Position numbers and translations under genes: made by a program | The notes under the pieces: generated by a model | Told to the model about the DNA's origin: nothing | The model's input: the letters and a program-made list of their open reading frames with translations, nothing else | Database searches by the model: none | Assembly (NCBI GenBank): GCA_964435965.1 | Contig: CAYTBB010000001.1 | Location: 1 to 64,000 of the forward strand | DNA from: 20-14-all-45-10 sp964435965 | GTDB lineage: Bacteria > Chloroflexota > Dehalococcoidia > GIF9 > AB-539-J10 | Direction of reading: 5' to 3' | Length of the DNA stretch: 64,000 nt | In this document: positions 7,961 through 16,572 of the stretch, in pieces | Position numbering within the stretch: position 1 is the first letter of the stretch | Layout of the letters: each line of letters begins with the position of its first letter

Positions 7961-8749
7961 ATGGAAAATCCGTCAGTAAAAGAACTTCTGGAAGCGGGGG
8001 CTCACTTTGGTCATCCGGCTAGCTATTGGCACCCTAAGATGAGAAAATATATCTTTACCCAGCGCAACGGAATACATATCATTGATTTAGAAAAGACAGT
8101 TACGATGTTAGACGAGGCATGTGTCTTTGCCCGAGACCTAGCAGCCAGCGGGCAAACTATCCTCTTTGTCGGCACTAAGAAACAAGCCCAGCAAGTGATA
8201 GAGGAAGAAGCTAAAAGATGTACCATGCATTATGTCAATCAAAGGTGGCTTGGAGGAATGCTAACTAATTTTGCCACTATACAAGCGCGGATTGATTATC
8301 TGGTTCGTTTGGAAGATAAGAGGGAGAAAGGCGAGTTCGATCAGTTATCTAAGAAAGAAAGGGTGAAATTAGAAAAGAAAATCTTGAGGTTAAATGAACA
8401 AATGGGTGGTTTTAAGGAAATGACTGCTCTCCCTGGAGCTCTTTTCATCGCTGACCCTATCAAGGACAAAATTGCCTTTGCTGAAGCCAAAAACCTGGAC
8501 ATCCCTGTAATAGCCATTGCAGATACTAATTGTAATCCCGATGATATTGACTACCCTATTCCGGCTAACGATGATGCTATCAAAGCAATTAAACTGGTCT
8601 GTGCCAGAATAGCTGATGCCATAATTGAAGGCAAAGGAATACAAACTTCTGAAGAAGTAGAGGCTGCTGGGTTACCATCTGCCGAGACAGAAGAGTCCGT
8701 CGAAATTTTAGGTTCTTACACCTTTAATCCGGAGGAGGATCAACCCTAG
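7961..8749 (+). CDS. rpsB: 30S ribosomal protein S2
   Basis: Component of the small ribosomal subunit, 262 residues. The N-terminal 'LLEAGAHFGHPASYWHPKM' and the 'GTKKQAQ' and 'NQRWLGGMLTNF' segments are S2 hallmarks. The coiled-coil insert around residues 110-150 is present. I start at the ATG at 7961, preceded by GAAAGGGGT. The frame stays open upstream into the tRNA, but a start there would overlap it. It is the first gene of a translation/envelope operon with tsf immediately after it. Confidence 0.95.
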   Translation: MENPSVKELLEAGAHFGHPASYWHPKMRKYIFTQRNGIHIIDLEKTVTMLDEACVFARDLAASGQTILFVGTKKQAQQVIEEEAKRCTMHYVNQRWLGGMLTNFATIQARIDYLVRLEDKREKGEFDQLSKKERVKLEKKILRLNEQMGGFKEMTALPGALFIADPIKDKIAFAEAKNLDIPVIAIADTNCNPDDIDYPIPANDDAIKAIKLVCARIADAIIEGKGIQTSEEVEAAGLPSAETEESVEILGSYTFNPEEDQP

Positions 8750-8758
8750 GTTATTTGA

Positions 8759-9262
8759 ATGAGGGTATCAAGCGAGGCTATTAAAGAGGTAAGAGGCAGA
8801 ACTGAAGCTGGTATACTTGAGTGTAAGGATGCTTTGCTAGAGGCAGGTGGAGATATAGAAAAGGCAGTCAAAGTTTTGAAATGCCGTGGGCTAGTAATTG
8901 CGGGAAAAAAGGCGGGGCGTATTACCAATGAAGGAGTAATTGAAGCTTACGTCCATCACACTGAGCGGGTAGGAGCATTAGTAGAGCTAAGCTGTGAAAC
9001 GGATTTTGTGGCTCGCACGGATGAATTTAGACAGCTTGCTCACGACTTAGCCATGCAAGTAGTGGCTACATCTCCTCAGTTTATCACCGCGGCAGAAATC
9101 CCGACCGAGGCGGAGTTAGAGCCTCAAGAAACTTGCCTACTCCTCCAGCCCTTTATCAAAGAGCCCGATAAGACCGTGGAGGAAATTATCGCCGAAACAA
9201 TAGGTAAAGTAGGCGAGAATATAAAGGTGCGCCGGTTTGCTAGATTTGAACTCGGCTGTTAG
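8759..9262 (+). CDS. tsf: elongation factor Ts, short form
   Basis: Nucleotide exchange factor for EF-Tu, 167 residues. The N-terminal UBA-like helix ('VRGRTEAGILECKDAL') and the core signature 'CETDFVAR' are clear. It is far shorter than the E. coli protein and resembles the short Thermus-type EF-Ts. The ribosome site is weak and the only G-rich run lies inside the end of rpsB, so translation may be coupled. In many bacteria pyrH follows tsf; here frr comes directly. Confidence 0.93.
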   Translation: MRVSSEAIKEVRGRTEAGILECKDALLEAGGDIEKAVKVLKCRGLVIAGKKAGRITNEGVIEAYVHHTERVGALVELSCETDFVARTDEFRQLAHDLAMQVVATSPQFITAAEIPTEAELEPQETCLLLQPFIKEPDKTVEEIIAETIGKVGENIKVRRFARFELGC

Positions 9263-9296
9263 CTATTGGCATTCTTGTCTTTACTGATAACCAATC

Positions 9297-9854
9297 ATGG
9301 TAGAAGAAATACTTATCGAACTGAACTCAAAAATGCAAAAGGCTGTTGATGGCTTAGCCCGCGAGTTAGTTATTATCCGCACTGGACGAGCTAACCCAGC
9401 GATAGTTGAGAATATTATGGTTGATTATCACGGCGCGCTTATTCCCGTCCACCAGATTGCCACTATATCTGCGCCTGAGGCTAATTTAATTGTTATTCAA
9501 CCTTGGGATCGTACCTCATTACGTAATATCGAGAAAGCTATTCTTAAAGCCGATATCGGCCTTAATCCTCTAAATGACGGCAATATAATTCGGGTGGTCA
9601 TTCCTCCCCTCAGTGAGGAACGGCGCATAAAGGTAGCCAAATCAGTGTCTAAAAGAGTGGAGGAACGGCGAGTGGTATTACGCAATATAAGGCGAGACAG
9701 CATCGCAAAATTAAGACAAATGGAGAAAAATAAGGAAATATCACAAGACGAGCTTGAGGATTCTATTAAACAAGTCGACAAGATTAGCGAGAGTTTTATA
9801 AACAAAGCAAACGAAATAGGTCAGAAAAAGGAAAAGGAGATAAAGGAAGAATAA
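9297..9854 (+). CDS. frr: ribosome recycling factor
   Basis: RRF of 185 residues, the normal length, which splits post-termination ribosomes together with EF-G. The conserved helix string 'IRTGRANPAIVENIMVDYHG', the beta segment 'PLNDGNIIRVVIPPLSEERR' and the long C-terminal charged helix are all seen. It stands 34 bases after tsf and 34 before cdsA. Confidence 0.95.
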   Translation: MVEEILIELNSKMQKAVDGLARELVIIRTGRANPAIVENIMVDYHGALIPVHQIATISAPEANLIVIQPWDRTSLRNIEKAILKADIGLNPLNDGNIIRVVIPPLSEERRIKVAKSVSKRVEERRVVLRNIRRDSIAKLRQMEKNKEISQDELEDSIKQVDKISESFINKANEIGQKKEKEIKEE

Positions 9855-9888
9855 TCTACAGCGGCATGGAAGCTGATAAAATTGACTT

Positions 9889-10689
9889 ATGCTTAAGCAA
9901 AGGATTTTCACTGCTGCTGTAGGTGTACCTCTCATCATTCTCGCTGTTTGGTTTGGCGATCCTTCGTTTAGCCTTCTTATCGTTGCCGTAGTATTGCTCG
10001 GCACCTTTGAGTTTTATCACATGTCTACCAACCTCAATAAGAGGTACTCCCTAACTTATTTTGGCTTGTCATGGGCACTGGTACTCGCCCTGAGCCCTCA
10101 CTATGCAAATATATTACCCATAGTTATGACAGCCGCTGTGGTGATTTCTCTAGTCTGGCTGTTACGACTCTCAGCACAAAAAAAAGCATTCTGCGATTGG
10201 GCATGGCTAGTAGCTGGTGTTTTTTATGTGGGATGGATGCTCAGCTACTGGGTCAATTTGCGCATTTTAGAAGATGGGAAAGGTTGGGTTTACTTAGCTA
10301 TACTCACCACATTTGCCAATGACACAGGCGCCTTTTTTGTCGGGAGAGCATGGGGTAAACATAAGCTAGCCTCTGCTATAAGCCCAGGTAAAACTTGGGA
10401 AGGAGCCCTAGGGGGCTTATTAAGCGCTACTATGGGCGCTATCATAGTATTCCTGATTCTTAACCTTCTTTCTCCTTTGCCCTTGGGATACTGGCAAATC
10501 ATACTCCTTGGCTGCCTTATTAGCCTCTGCGCCCAACTTGGTGACCTGGTTGAATCTTTGCTCAAGCGTAACATGGAGGTGAAAGAATCAGGCAAGCTAT
10601 TGCCAGGGCATGGTGGTATCCTTGACCGCTTTGACAGCCTTATTTTTGTCGGGGCAATGGTATACTATTATGTAATATGGACAGTGTAA
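9889..10689 (+). CDS. cdsA: phosphatidate cytidylyltransferase
   Basis: Multi-pass membrane enzyme of 266 residues that makes CDP-diacylglycerol from phosphatidic acid and CTP. Several hydrophobic helices precede the C-terminal family signature, which reads 'SLLKRNMEVKESGKLLPGHG' followed by 'GILDRFD'. The usual Lys-Asp pair in the middle is Lys-Glu here, a conservative change. uppS, often found before cdsA, is absent. The last 13 bases overlap dxr in another frame. Confidence 0.92.
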   Translation: MLKQRIFTAAVGVPLIILAVWFGDPSFSLLIVAVVLLGTFEFYHMSTNLNKRYSLTYFGLSWALVLALSPHYANILPIVMTAAVVISLVWLLRLSAQKKAFCDWAWLVAGVFYVGWMLSYWVNLRILEDGKGWVYLAILTTFANDTGAFFVGRAWGKHKLASAISPGKTWEGALGGLLSATMGAIIVFLILNLLSPLPLGYWQIILLGCLISLCAQLGDLVESLLKRNMEVKESGKLLPGHGGILDRFDSLIFVGAMVYYYVIWTV

Positions 10690-11855
10690 AGAAAATAGCT
10701 ATCTTAGGTTCAACGGGTTCCGTAGGACAGCAAGCTCTGGGGGTGATATGTGCCCTTTCTGCTAGGTTTCGAGTGATAGCTTTAGCCGGGGGTGAAAATC
10801 TCAAGCTTCTGGAAAAGCAGATAGCCAAATTTCAACCTGACATGTTTTATTCCGCAGTCGAGCCTGACTTTACCTATAGAGGCGAATTCTTATCCATGGA
10901 ACAAATAGCCAGCCATCCAGACGTTGATCTGGTCATCGTAGCCACCTCAGGCAAAGCAGGGCTGTATCCTACTTTAGCAGCTCTAAAGGCAGGCAAAACA
11001 GTAGCTTTAGCCAACAAGGAAGTATTGGTGATGGCAGGGGAAATTATCATTCGTGAGGCTAAAAGCTATCAAGCTCAAATTCTGCCTATTGATAGTGAGC
11101 TTAGTGCTATCTGGCAATGCTTGCAGGGGGAGGAAAATAAACCAAAAAGAATTTTTCTAACTGCTTCTGGTGGACCTTTCTACCACTATTCCCAGCCAGA
11201 ATTAAGAAAAGTAACGGTAGAGCAAGCTCTTCGTCACCCTATATGGAAAATGGGAAGCAAGATCACCATTGACTCGGCCACACTTCTGAATAAAGGATTA
11301 GAGGCTATTGAAGCTCATTGGCTTTTCGCTATTCCTTTTGAGAGCATTGAGATATTAATTCATCCACAAAGTATCATTCACTCCATGGTAGAGTTTATGG
11401 ACGGTTCAATAAGAGCGCAGCTCAGCTTTCCTGATATGAGGTTGCCCATCCAATATGCCCTTTGTTACCCTGAGAGGTTGCTCAATTCAGAGCTACCACG
11501 CCTCAACTGGAGCAAAATTAAATCTCTAAACTTCGAGCCAGTAGAGCAAAACAGATTTCCTTGTCTTAAATTGGCGCTAGATGCGGGTAAGCAAGGAGGA
11601 ACTTATCCCGCAGTGCTTTGTGCTGCCGATGAAGTGGCCGTAGGGCTTTTTCTTAACAAGCGTATAAGCTTTACTGATATAGCTAGAATAGCGCAAGAAA
11701 CTTTGGAACAGCATCGGGGCATTGCTCAGCCATCCTTGGAAGAAATTCTAGTTGCCGATGCTTGGGCAAGGGAATATGTTGAGCGTCTTTTCATTTGTCA
11801 CCCTCACCTTATTCCTCTCCCTTCAAGGGAGAGGTTAGGTGAAGGAGGTCAGTGA
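10677..11855 (+). CDS. dxr: 1-deoxy-D-xylulose 5-phosphate reductoisomerase
   Basis: Second enzyme of the MEP isoprenoid pathway, NADPH-dependent, 392 residues. 'ILGSTGSVGQQAL' is the NADPH loop, 'LANKEVLVMAG' the conserved linker, and 'PIDSELSAIWQCLQG' contains the metal-binding Asp and Glu. 'TASGGPF' and 'HPIWKMGSKITIDSATLLNK' complete the active site. About the last 20 residues ('HPHLIPLPSRERLGEGGQ') are encoded by a palindromic repeat (11801-11848), so the C-terminus has been replaced or extended by repeat sequence. The start overlaps cdsA. Confidence 0.95.
   Translation: MDSVKKIAILGSTGSVGQQALGVICALSARFRVIALAGGENLKLLEKQIAKFQPDMFYSAVEPDFTYRGEFLSMEQIASHPDVDLVIVATSGKAGLYPTLAALKAGKTVALANKEVLVMAGEIIIREAKSYQAQILPIDSELSAIWQCLQGEENKPKRIFLTASGGPFYHYSQPELRKVTVEQALRHPIWKMGSKITIDSATLLNKGLEAIEAHWLFAIPFESIEILIHPQSIIHSMVEFMDGSIRAQLSFPDMRLPIQYALCYPERLLNSELPRLNWSKIKSLNFEPVEQNRFPCLKLALDAGKQGGTYPAVLCAADEVAVGLFLNKRISFTDIARIAQETLEQHRGIAQPSLEEILVADAWAREYVERLFICHPHLIPLPSRERLGEGGQ
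11801..11848. repeat. dispersed palindromic repeat, family 1 (CTCTCCC...GGGAGAG type), in the 3' end of dxr
   Basis: CCCTCACC, a hairpin CCTCTCCC-ttcaa-GGGAGAGG and then GGTGAAGGAGG. Related copies lie at 14201-14237, 44311-44352 and 56786-56825. This copy forms the coding end of dxr, and its GGAGG is the only ribosome-site-like run before rseP, 15 bases from the ATG. Confidence 0.75.
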
Positions 11856-11863
11856 GATAAGAG

Positions 11864-13168
11864 ATGCATATTGCCATAGTTATTATTCTTTTTATTCTGA
11901 CTCTGTTCGTTGTAATCTCCCTCCATGAATTGGGGCATTTCATCGCTGCCAGGCGTGCCGGAGTGAAGATAGAAGAGTTTGGCTTAGGTTTTCCTCCGCA
12001 ACTTTTTGGCATTAAGCGCGGGGAGATAGTGTATTCGATTAATGCTATACCCGTGGGAGCTTTCGTCAAGAGTACTGGAGAAAATGACCCCTCAGTGCCA
12101 GGGAGCTTAGCGAGTAAAGATTCATGGAGCCGGTTAACAGTCTATGCTGCAGGCCCGGTAGCCAACATTTTTCTCGCTTTTATCTTGCTTAGTGCCTTCT
12201 TTACGCTACCTAGAAGTGTGGTAGTTGGTAGTGGGGTTATGGTGCACTCCATAGTAGAGAGCTCACCAGCGGAAGTAGCGGGTATAGAACCTGGGGATGT
12301 AATTCTGGAGGTGAATAGGCAACCTGTTTATAAATGGGGAGATATACAAAATATGGTTAATTCAAGCAAAGAAGGTGAGGAAATAACCTTGCTTCTGCAA
12401 AGGGATGGGAGCCAGAGTGAAACCAGTTTGAAGCCAGAATTCGACTCGTCATTAGGGCGGCGAGCAATAGGTGTCCTGCTTTGCTGGAATATAGTGAATC
12501 AGGTGAGGGAAGGTTCACCAGCGGATGAGGTTGGTATTATGCCTGGAGACACCATCTTAAGCATTAATGGACAAGCTATATACAATGAGAAAAGTGTGTC
12601 TGCTGCCCTAGCTTCTATTGCGGAGGGAGAGGGAATAGGCCTAGCTTTACTTAGAGGACAGGAAGAAATCATTAAAGAGTTTGATTCCGCCCGACAGGTG
12701 ACGGGCATAAAGTTAGACTGGGTGGATGGAGCCCGTATTGAGCAGAAGCGACTTCCTGTATGGAAGGCAGTCTACTTAGGAGGCTGGTATATTACCCATA
12801 TGCCTGAGCTGATAGTAGCTTCTATTCCCTTAATCAAAGAAGATCCTGGCAAGGCATTAGTAGGGCCAATAGGTGCTGGTCAGTTAACTGTAGAAGCAGT
12901 GAGATCCTTTGGTTTCAGCAATATGTTATTTATGGCCGGCATCATTAGTTTGGGGATTGGTTTATTTAATTTCTTCCCTATCCCTCCTTTAGACGGGGGA
13001 GGGATGCTGGTGGCGCTTATTGAGGGAGTCAGGCGTGGGAAACGTCTCTCTCCTCATGCCATGCACTTGGCCTATAGTGTGGGCACTACTTTTTTAATCA
13101 CGCTGATGGTTTTGATAACCTTTTATGATATCCTGCGCTTAATCAAAGGCGGGAGCTTTGGATTATGA
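11864..13168 (+). CDS. rseP: site-2 protease family zinc metalloprotease RseP
   Basis: Intramembrane protease of 434 residues that cleaves transmembrane anti-sigma factors and signal peptide remnants. The zinc motif is 'HELGHF' in the first helix, and the second metal motif is 'FFPIPPLDGGGM' near residue 375. Two PDZ domains lie between them, recognisable from 'SSPAEVAGIEPGDVILEVN' and 'GSPADEVGIMPGDTILSIN'. It overlaps ispG by 4 bases (ATGA). The dxr-rseP-ispG order is common in bacteria. Confidence 0.93.
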   Translation: MHIAIVIILFILTLFVVISLHELGHFIAARRAGVKIEEFGLGFPPQLFGIKRGEIVYSINAIPVGAFVKSTGENDPSVPGSLASKDSWSRLTVYAAGPVANIFLAFILLSAFFTLPRSVVVGSGVMVHSIVESSPAEVAGIEPGDVILEVNRQPVYKWGDIQNMVNSSKEGEEITLLLQRDGSQSETSLKPEFDSSLGRRAIGVLLCWNIVNQVREGSPADEVGIMPGDTILSINGQAIYNEKSVSAALASIAEGEGIGLALLRGQEEIIKEFDSARQVTGIKLDWVDGARIEQKRLPVWKAVYLGGWYITHMPELIVASIPLIKEDPGKALVGPIGAGQLTVEAVRSFGFSNMLFMAGIISLGIGLFNFFPIPPLDGGGMLVALIEGVRRGKRLSPHAMHLAYSVGTTFLITLMVLITFYDILRLIKGGSFGL

Positions 13169-14226
13169 CACGTCGAGTTTCCAGACCTATAAGAATTGGC
13201 AGAGTAACTGTTGGTGGCGATGCTCCAGTTGTGGTGCAAGCGATGACCAAAACTGACACTCGTGATATTCCTGCCACTATAAACCAAATTAAGCAGCTAG
13301 AAGATTGTGGTTGCGAACTAGTGCGACTAGCAGTTCCAGATAAGGAAGCGGCGGAAAGCATTTCAGCGATAAAAAAGAGTGTTTCCTTGCCTCTTATTGC
13401 TGATATTCATTTCGACTACCGTTTGGCTTTAGCTGCTTTACAGGCTGGCGCCGATGGACTTCGCCTTAATCCGGGCAATATTCGCGATAAAGAGCAAATT
13501 GCCAAGGTAGTGGCTGCAGCTAAAGAAAAGGAAACACCCATCCGCGTCGGAGTAAATGCCGCTAGTTTACCAGCAGACTTTGAGCTTGATGCTCCGCTAT
13601 CTAAGCGGATGGTTAACATGGCATTGCAACAAATAAAGCTTTTGGAGAGCCTGGACTTTAATTTAATTAAGGTTTCTCTTAAAGCCTTTGATGTGCCCAC
13701 TACCATTCAGGCTTACCAGCTAATTGCCGACAAAATACCTTATCCGTTACACTTAGGTATCACTGAAGCTGGGCTTCCTCAATATGGAGCTATACGCAGT
13801 GCTGTCGGCATTGGCATACTTCTTTATCAGGGGATTGGCGATACTATCCGTGTTTCCCTTACTGCTCACCCATGTGAGGAGATATTTGTCGCTTATGAAA
13901 TTCTAAAAAGCCTTGGACTTCGTCAGCGAGGGCCAACCTTGGTAAGCTGTCCTTCCTGTGGGCGAGCTGAAGTTGACGTCGTTACCCTGGCTGAAGCTGT
14001 GGACAAATATCTGAAGAAGATAACCAAGCCCATTAAAGTGGCGGTTATGGGTTGTGTAGTTAACGGACCCGGCGAGGCTAGAAATGCTGATCTGGGCATT
14101 GCTTGCGGCAAGGGGAAGGGTGCTATATTTAGAAAGGGCAGCGTGGTAAAGACAGTGAATGAGGAAAGCCTATTGGAAAGCTTAGTGGCGGAAATAAATT
14201 CCTTCTCTCTTAGGGGAGAGGGCTAG
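13165..14226 (+). CDS. ispG: 4-hydroxy-3-methylbut-2-enyl diphosphate synthase (IspG/GcpE)
   Basis: Radical-type [4Fe-4S] enzyme of the MEP pathway that turns methylerythritol cyclodiphosphate into HMBPP. The TIM-barrel part begins 'VTVGGDAPVVVQAMTKTDT'. The cluster ligands are the CxxC of 'VSCPSCGRAE' and the Cys of 'VMGCVVNGPGEARNADLG', with the conserved Glu close to the latter. Length is 353 residues, as usual. The last residues (FSLRGEG) are encoded by a half copy of the family 1 repeat. It is the second MEP gene here, after dxr. Confidence 0.95.
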   Translation: MTRRVSRPIRIGRVTVGGDAPVVVQAMTKTDTRDIPATINQIKQLEDCGCELVRLAVPDKEAAESISAIKKSVSLPLIADIHFDYRLALAALQAGADGLRLNPGNIRDKEQIAKVVAAAKEKETPIRVGVNAASLPADFELDAPLSKRMVNMALQQIKLLESLDFNLIKVSLKAFDVPTTIQAYQLIADKIPYPLHLGITEAGLPQYGAIRSAVGIGILLYQGIGDTIRVSLTAHPCEEIFVAYEILKSLGLRQRGPTLVSCPSCGRAEVDVVTLAEAVDKYLKKITKPIKVAVMGCVVNGPGEARNADLGIACGKGKGAIFRKGSVVKTVNEESLLESLVAEINSFSLRGEG

Positions 14227-14237
14227 GGTGAGGGTGA
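14201..14237. repeat. dispersed palindromic repeat, family 1, partial copy at the 3' end of ispG
   Basis: CTCTCTTAGGGGAGAG followed by GGCTAGGGTGAGGGTGA, matching the dxr copy in reverse order of arms. It contains the ispG stop codon and runs to just before the proS start. Confidence 0.65.
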
Positions 14238-14244
14238 AATAAAA

Positions 14245-15966
14245 ATGCGTTACTCGAAGCTTTTTGGCAAGACTTTACGACAGGCACCGGCAGAGGCCGA
14301 AAGCATAAGCCACCGGTTACTGCTCAGAAGTGGCATGATTGCCCAGATGGCCGCGGGAATCTATTCCTATTTGCCTTTAGGCTGGCGGGTGCTTAAGAAT
14401 ATAGAGCAGGTAATCAGAGAGGAAATGAATAAAGCTGGTGGTCAAGAGTTGATGCTGCCGGTTCTGCAACCCTTCGAACTATGGCAGCAATCAGGTCGCT
14501 GTCTTTCTTTTGGCCAATCTCTATTTACCTTAACTGATAGAAAGGAGCATAAATTAGCCTTAGGGCCCACACATGAAGAGGTTATTACTGAGCTTGCTCA
14601 TCACTGTGTGCAGAGCTACCGTGCTCTCCCTTTACTGCTTTACCAAATACAGACCAAATTCCGTGATGAGCCTCGTCCCCGTGGCGGACTACTGCGAGTC
14701 CGCGAATTTATTATGAAAGACCTCTATAGCTTTGACGTTGATGAGGCTGGCCTGGATGAAAGCTATGAGAGAATGAGCCTAGCTTACAAGAATATCTATG
14801 CTCGCCTAGGCTTGCCAGCCTTGATGGTAAAGGCTGACAGTGGTGCCATAGGTGGCAAGGAATCTCATGAGTTCATGGTTATCACTGAGGCTGGCGAGGA
14901 TGAGATTATTTATTGCTCCAATTGTAGTTATGCCGCTAATGCAGAGAAGGCTCAAAGTGCCAAAGCGAGGATAAATAGTGAAGCTCCACTTCCTTTGGAG
15001 GAGATAGCCACACCGGGGGCAAAAACTATAGAAGCGGTAGCTAGCTTTCTTGGCGTGTCAACGAATCAAACTTTCAAAGCCGTATTTTATTCCGCAGATG
15101 GCAAATTTGTTTTTGTTGTTATTCGAGGTGATCTGGAAGTTAATGAAACTAAGCTAAGAAATGCACTGAAATGTTCCGAACTTAGATTGGCTACCGAAAG
15201 CGAGGTAAATAAGGTAAACCTAGTAGCTGGTTTTGCTTCACCTATTGGTATAAAAGATATCAAAATTGTTGCTGATGATTCCATAACTTTAGGCTCTAAC
15301 TTCATTGCCGGCGCCAATAAGCCAGGGTATCACTTCAAGAATGTAAATTATCCCAGAGACTTTCAGGTTGACCTTGTAGCCGATATTGTTTTAGCTCGCT
15401 CTGGAGATAACTGCCCTAAGTGTGGTAGTAAGCTGTCTTCTGCTCGTGGCATCGAAGTGGGGCATATATTTAAATTGGGCACCTTTATCAGCGAAAAAAT
15501 GGAGGCATCCTTCCTAGATTCCAATGGAGCATCTCGGCCTATTGTTATGGGAAGCTATGGCATTGGATTAGGACGTTTGTTAGCTGCCACAGTAGAGCAA
15601 AGCCATGATGATAAAGGCATTATTTGGCCCCTCTCCGTTGCTCCCTATCAAGTTTATCTTTGCCCTCTCTATTTAGATAACCCTGAAATTGCCCCTCTAG
15701 CTGAAGATGTCTATCACGAGTTGGAAAAGGAAGGGATCGAAGTTCTTTTCGATGACCGTGATGAATCCCCCGGAATTAAATTCAATGATGCTGACCTTCT
15801 AGGGATACCTTTGCGGTTGACTCTATCACCACGCACTATTCAAAGCCAAAGCATAGAGGTGAAATGGCGTGTGGGGAGGGAAACTCAGCTTGTGCCTCTG
15901 GAAAACTTGGCTGCTGAAGTTAATAGACTGCTAAGGGAAAAATTAGCCCAACGGTCAGTAAATTAG
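14245..15966 (+). CDS. proS: prolyl-tRNA synthetase, bacterial type
   Basis: Class II synthetase of 573 residues that charges tRNA-Pro. Motif 2 'FRDEPRPRGGLLRVREFIMK' and motif 3 'GSYGIGLGRLLA' are intact. An editing (INS) domain lies between them, around residues 225-400, as in bacterial-type ProRS. Cys pairs in 'IYCSNCSYAAN' and 'NCPKCGSK' flank the INS domain. The C-terminal anticodon-binding domain begins at 'APYQVYLCPL'. It follows ispG by 18 bases and is the last gene of the operon. Confidence 0.96.
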   Translation: MRYSKLFGKTLRQAPAEAESISHRLLLRSGMIAQMAAGIYSYLPLGWRVLKNIEQVIREEMNKAGGQELMLPVLQPFELWQQSGRCLSFGQSLFTLTDRKEHKLALGPTHEEVITELAHHCVQSYRALPLLLYQIQTKFRDEPRPRGGLLRVREFIMKDLYSFDVDEAGLDESYERMSLAYKNIYARLGLPALMVKADSGAIGGKESHEFMVITEAGEDEIIYCSNCSYAANAEKAQSAKARINSEAPLPLEEIATPGAKTIEAVASFLGVSTNQTFKAVFYSADGKFVFVVIRGDLEVNETKLRNALKCSELRLATESEVNKVNLVAGFASPIGIKDIKIVADDSITLGSNFIAGANKPGYHFKNVNYPRDFQVDLVADIVLARSGDNCPKCGSKLSSARGIEVGHIFKLGTFISEKMEASFLDSNGASRPIVMGSYGIGLGRLLAATVEQSHDDKGIIWPLSVAPYQVYLCPLYLDNPEIAPLAEDVYHELEKEGIEVLFDDRDESPGIKFNDADLLGIPLRLTLSPRTIQSQSIEVKWRVGRETQLVPLENLAAEVNRLLREKLAQRSVN

Positions 15967-16110
15967 TACAGTTGCCATCTCGCCTCTTCTTAGTCACCGT
16001 GTAAAAGACCTTCAGGGCGATATTTGGATAGTCCTCTGAGCATAAGTGGTCTTTGCCAATCTGCCTCCAACATTAGTCATACAAAAAGGAGGAATGTTAG
16101 ACAGTAAGTC

Positions 16111-16140
16111 TTGACAGGGGTATTCTCGTGCTCGTATTAT
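16111..16140 (+). promoter_or_regulatory. strong sigma70 promoter of the arsR-like pseudogene
   Basis: A perfect TTGACA (16111-16116), 18 bases and TATTAT (16135-16140). An inverted-repeat operator begins five bases further on. Confidence 0.7.
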
Positions 16141-16145
16141 ATTTA

Positions 16146-16167
16146 TAGATGCGAAAATATGCATCTA
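16146..16167. promoter_or_regulatory. candidate ArsR-type operator
   Basis: Perfect inverted repeat TAGATGC (16146-16152) / GCATCTA (16161-16167) with an 8-base AT-rich centre, placed over the expected transcription start. This layout is typical of ArsR/SmtB autorepression. The regulator gene begins 19 bases later. Confidence 0.6.
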
Positions 16168-16185
16168 ACTGCGGGGAGTTTGGAT

Positions 16186-16539
16186 ATGCGAGAGTTAGTC
16201 AAATCTTGCAAAGCCCTATCGGATGAAACCAGACTAAGGGTTCTAAATGTGCTTATGGAATGAGATTGCTGTGTATCCGAGGTAAGGCAGGCTCTGCAGA
16301 TTTCGTAGGCCCGTGCCTCCCGGAGTTTGAGCACTCTTTATGACGCAGGGTTCTTAAGGCTTAGGCGACGTGGACTCTGGTCTTTATATTCCATAGAGAA
16401 AGAAAATTTGCAAGAATACTCTGTAGACCTAATTGAGGGTGTTAGAAAAGCATTGAAAGACGATGAAACAGCCTTACTGGATAGGCATCGATTGGAAGGC
16501 GGCAAGAGATTAGGACCAGATCAGGTATGCAAACCATGA
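16186..16539 (+). pseudogene. ArsR/SmtB-family transcriptional regulator with two nonsense codons
   Basis: Reading from the ATG at 16186 in one frame gives a complete winged-helix ArsR protein of 117 codons: 'CKALSDETRLRVLNVL', a DCCVSEV segment at the usual metal-site helix, the recognition helix 'RASRSLSTLYDAGFL' and the wing. It is interrupted by TGA at codon 26 and TAG at codon 41. Both fit C-to-T changes (CGA to TGA, CAG to TAG), and the second falls where relatives have Gln. There is no frameshift, and promoter, operator and terminator are intact, so the loss looks recent. Recoding cannot be fully excluded. The second half alone (from 16327) is the only long open piece and would lack the N-terminal helices. 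Confidence 0.8.
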
Positions 16540-16558
16540 GGAGCTGCTCTCCTTTTTT
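16539..16558 (+). terminator. intrinsic terminator after the arsR-like pseudogene
   Basis: AGGAG-ctgct-CTCCT stem-loop directly followed by six T. The stem is short (5 bp) but correctly placed at the stop codon of the pseudogene. Confidence 0.5.
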
Positions 16559-16572
16559 CTGAGGTTATATAT

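Noticed and set aside
10071..10322. Open frame overlapping cdsA on the same strand
   Set aside because: It lies wholly inside cdsA in another frame, lacks a ribosome site and has no recognisable features.
16186..16539. Reading the TGA as selenocysteine or the TAG as pyrrolysine in the ArsR-like gene
   Set aside because: The stops fall at positions where relatives have Arg-like and Gln residues, not at metal ligands. I see no SECIS-type hairpin after the TGA, and two different recoding events in one small gene are unlikely.
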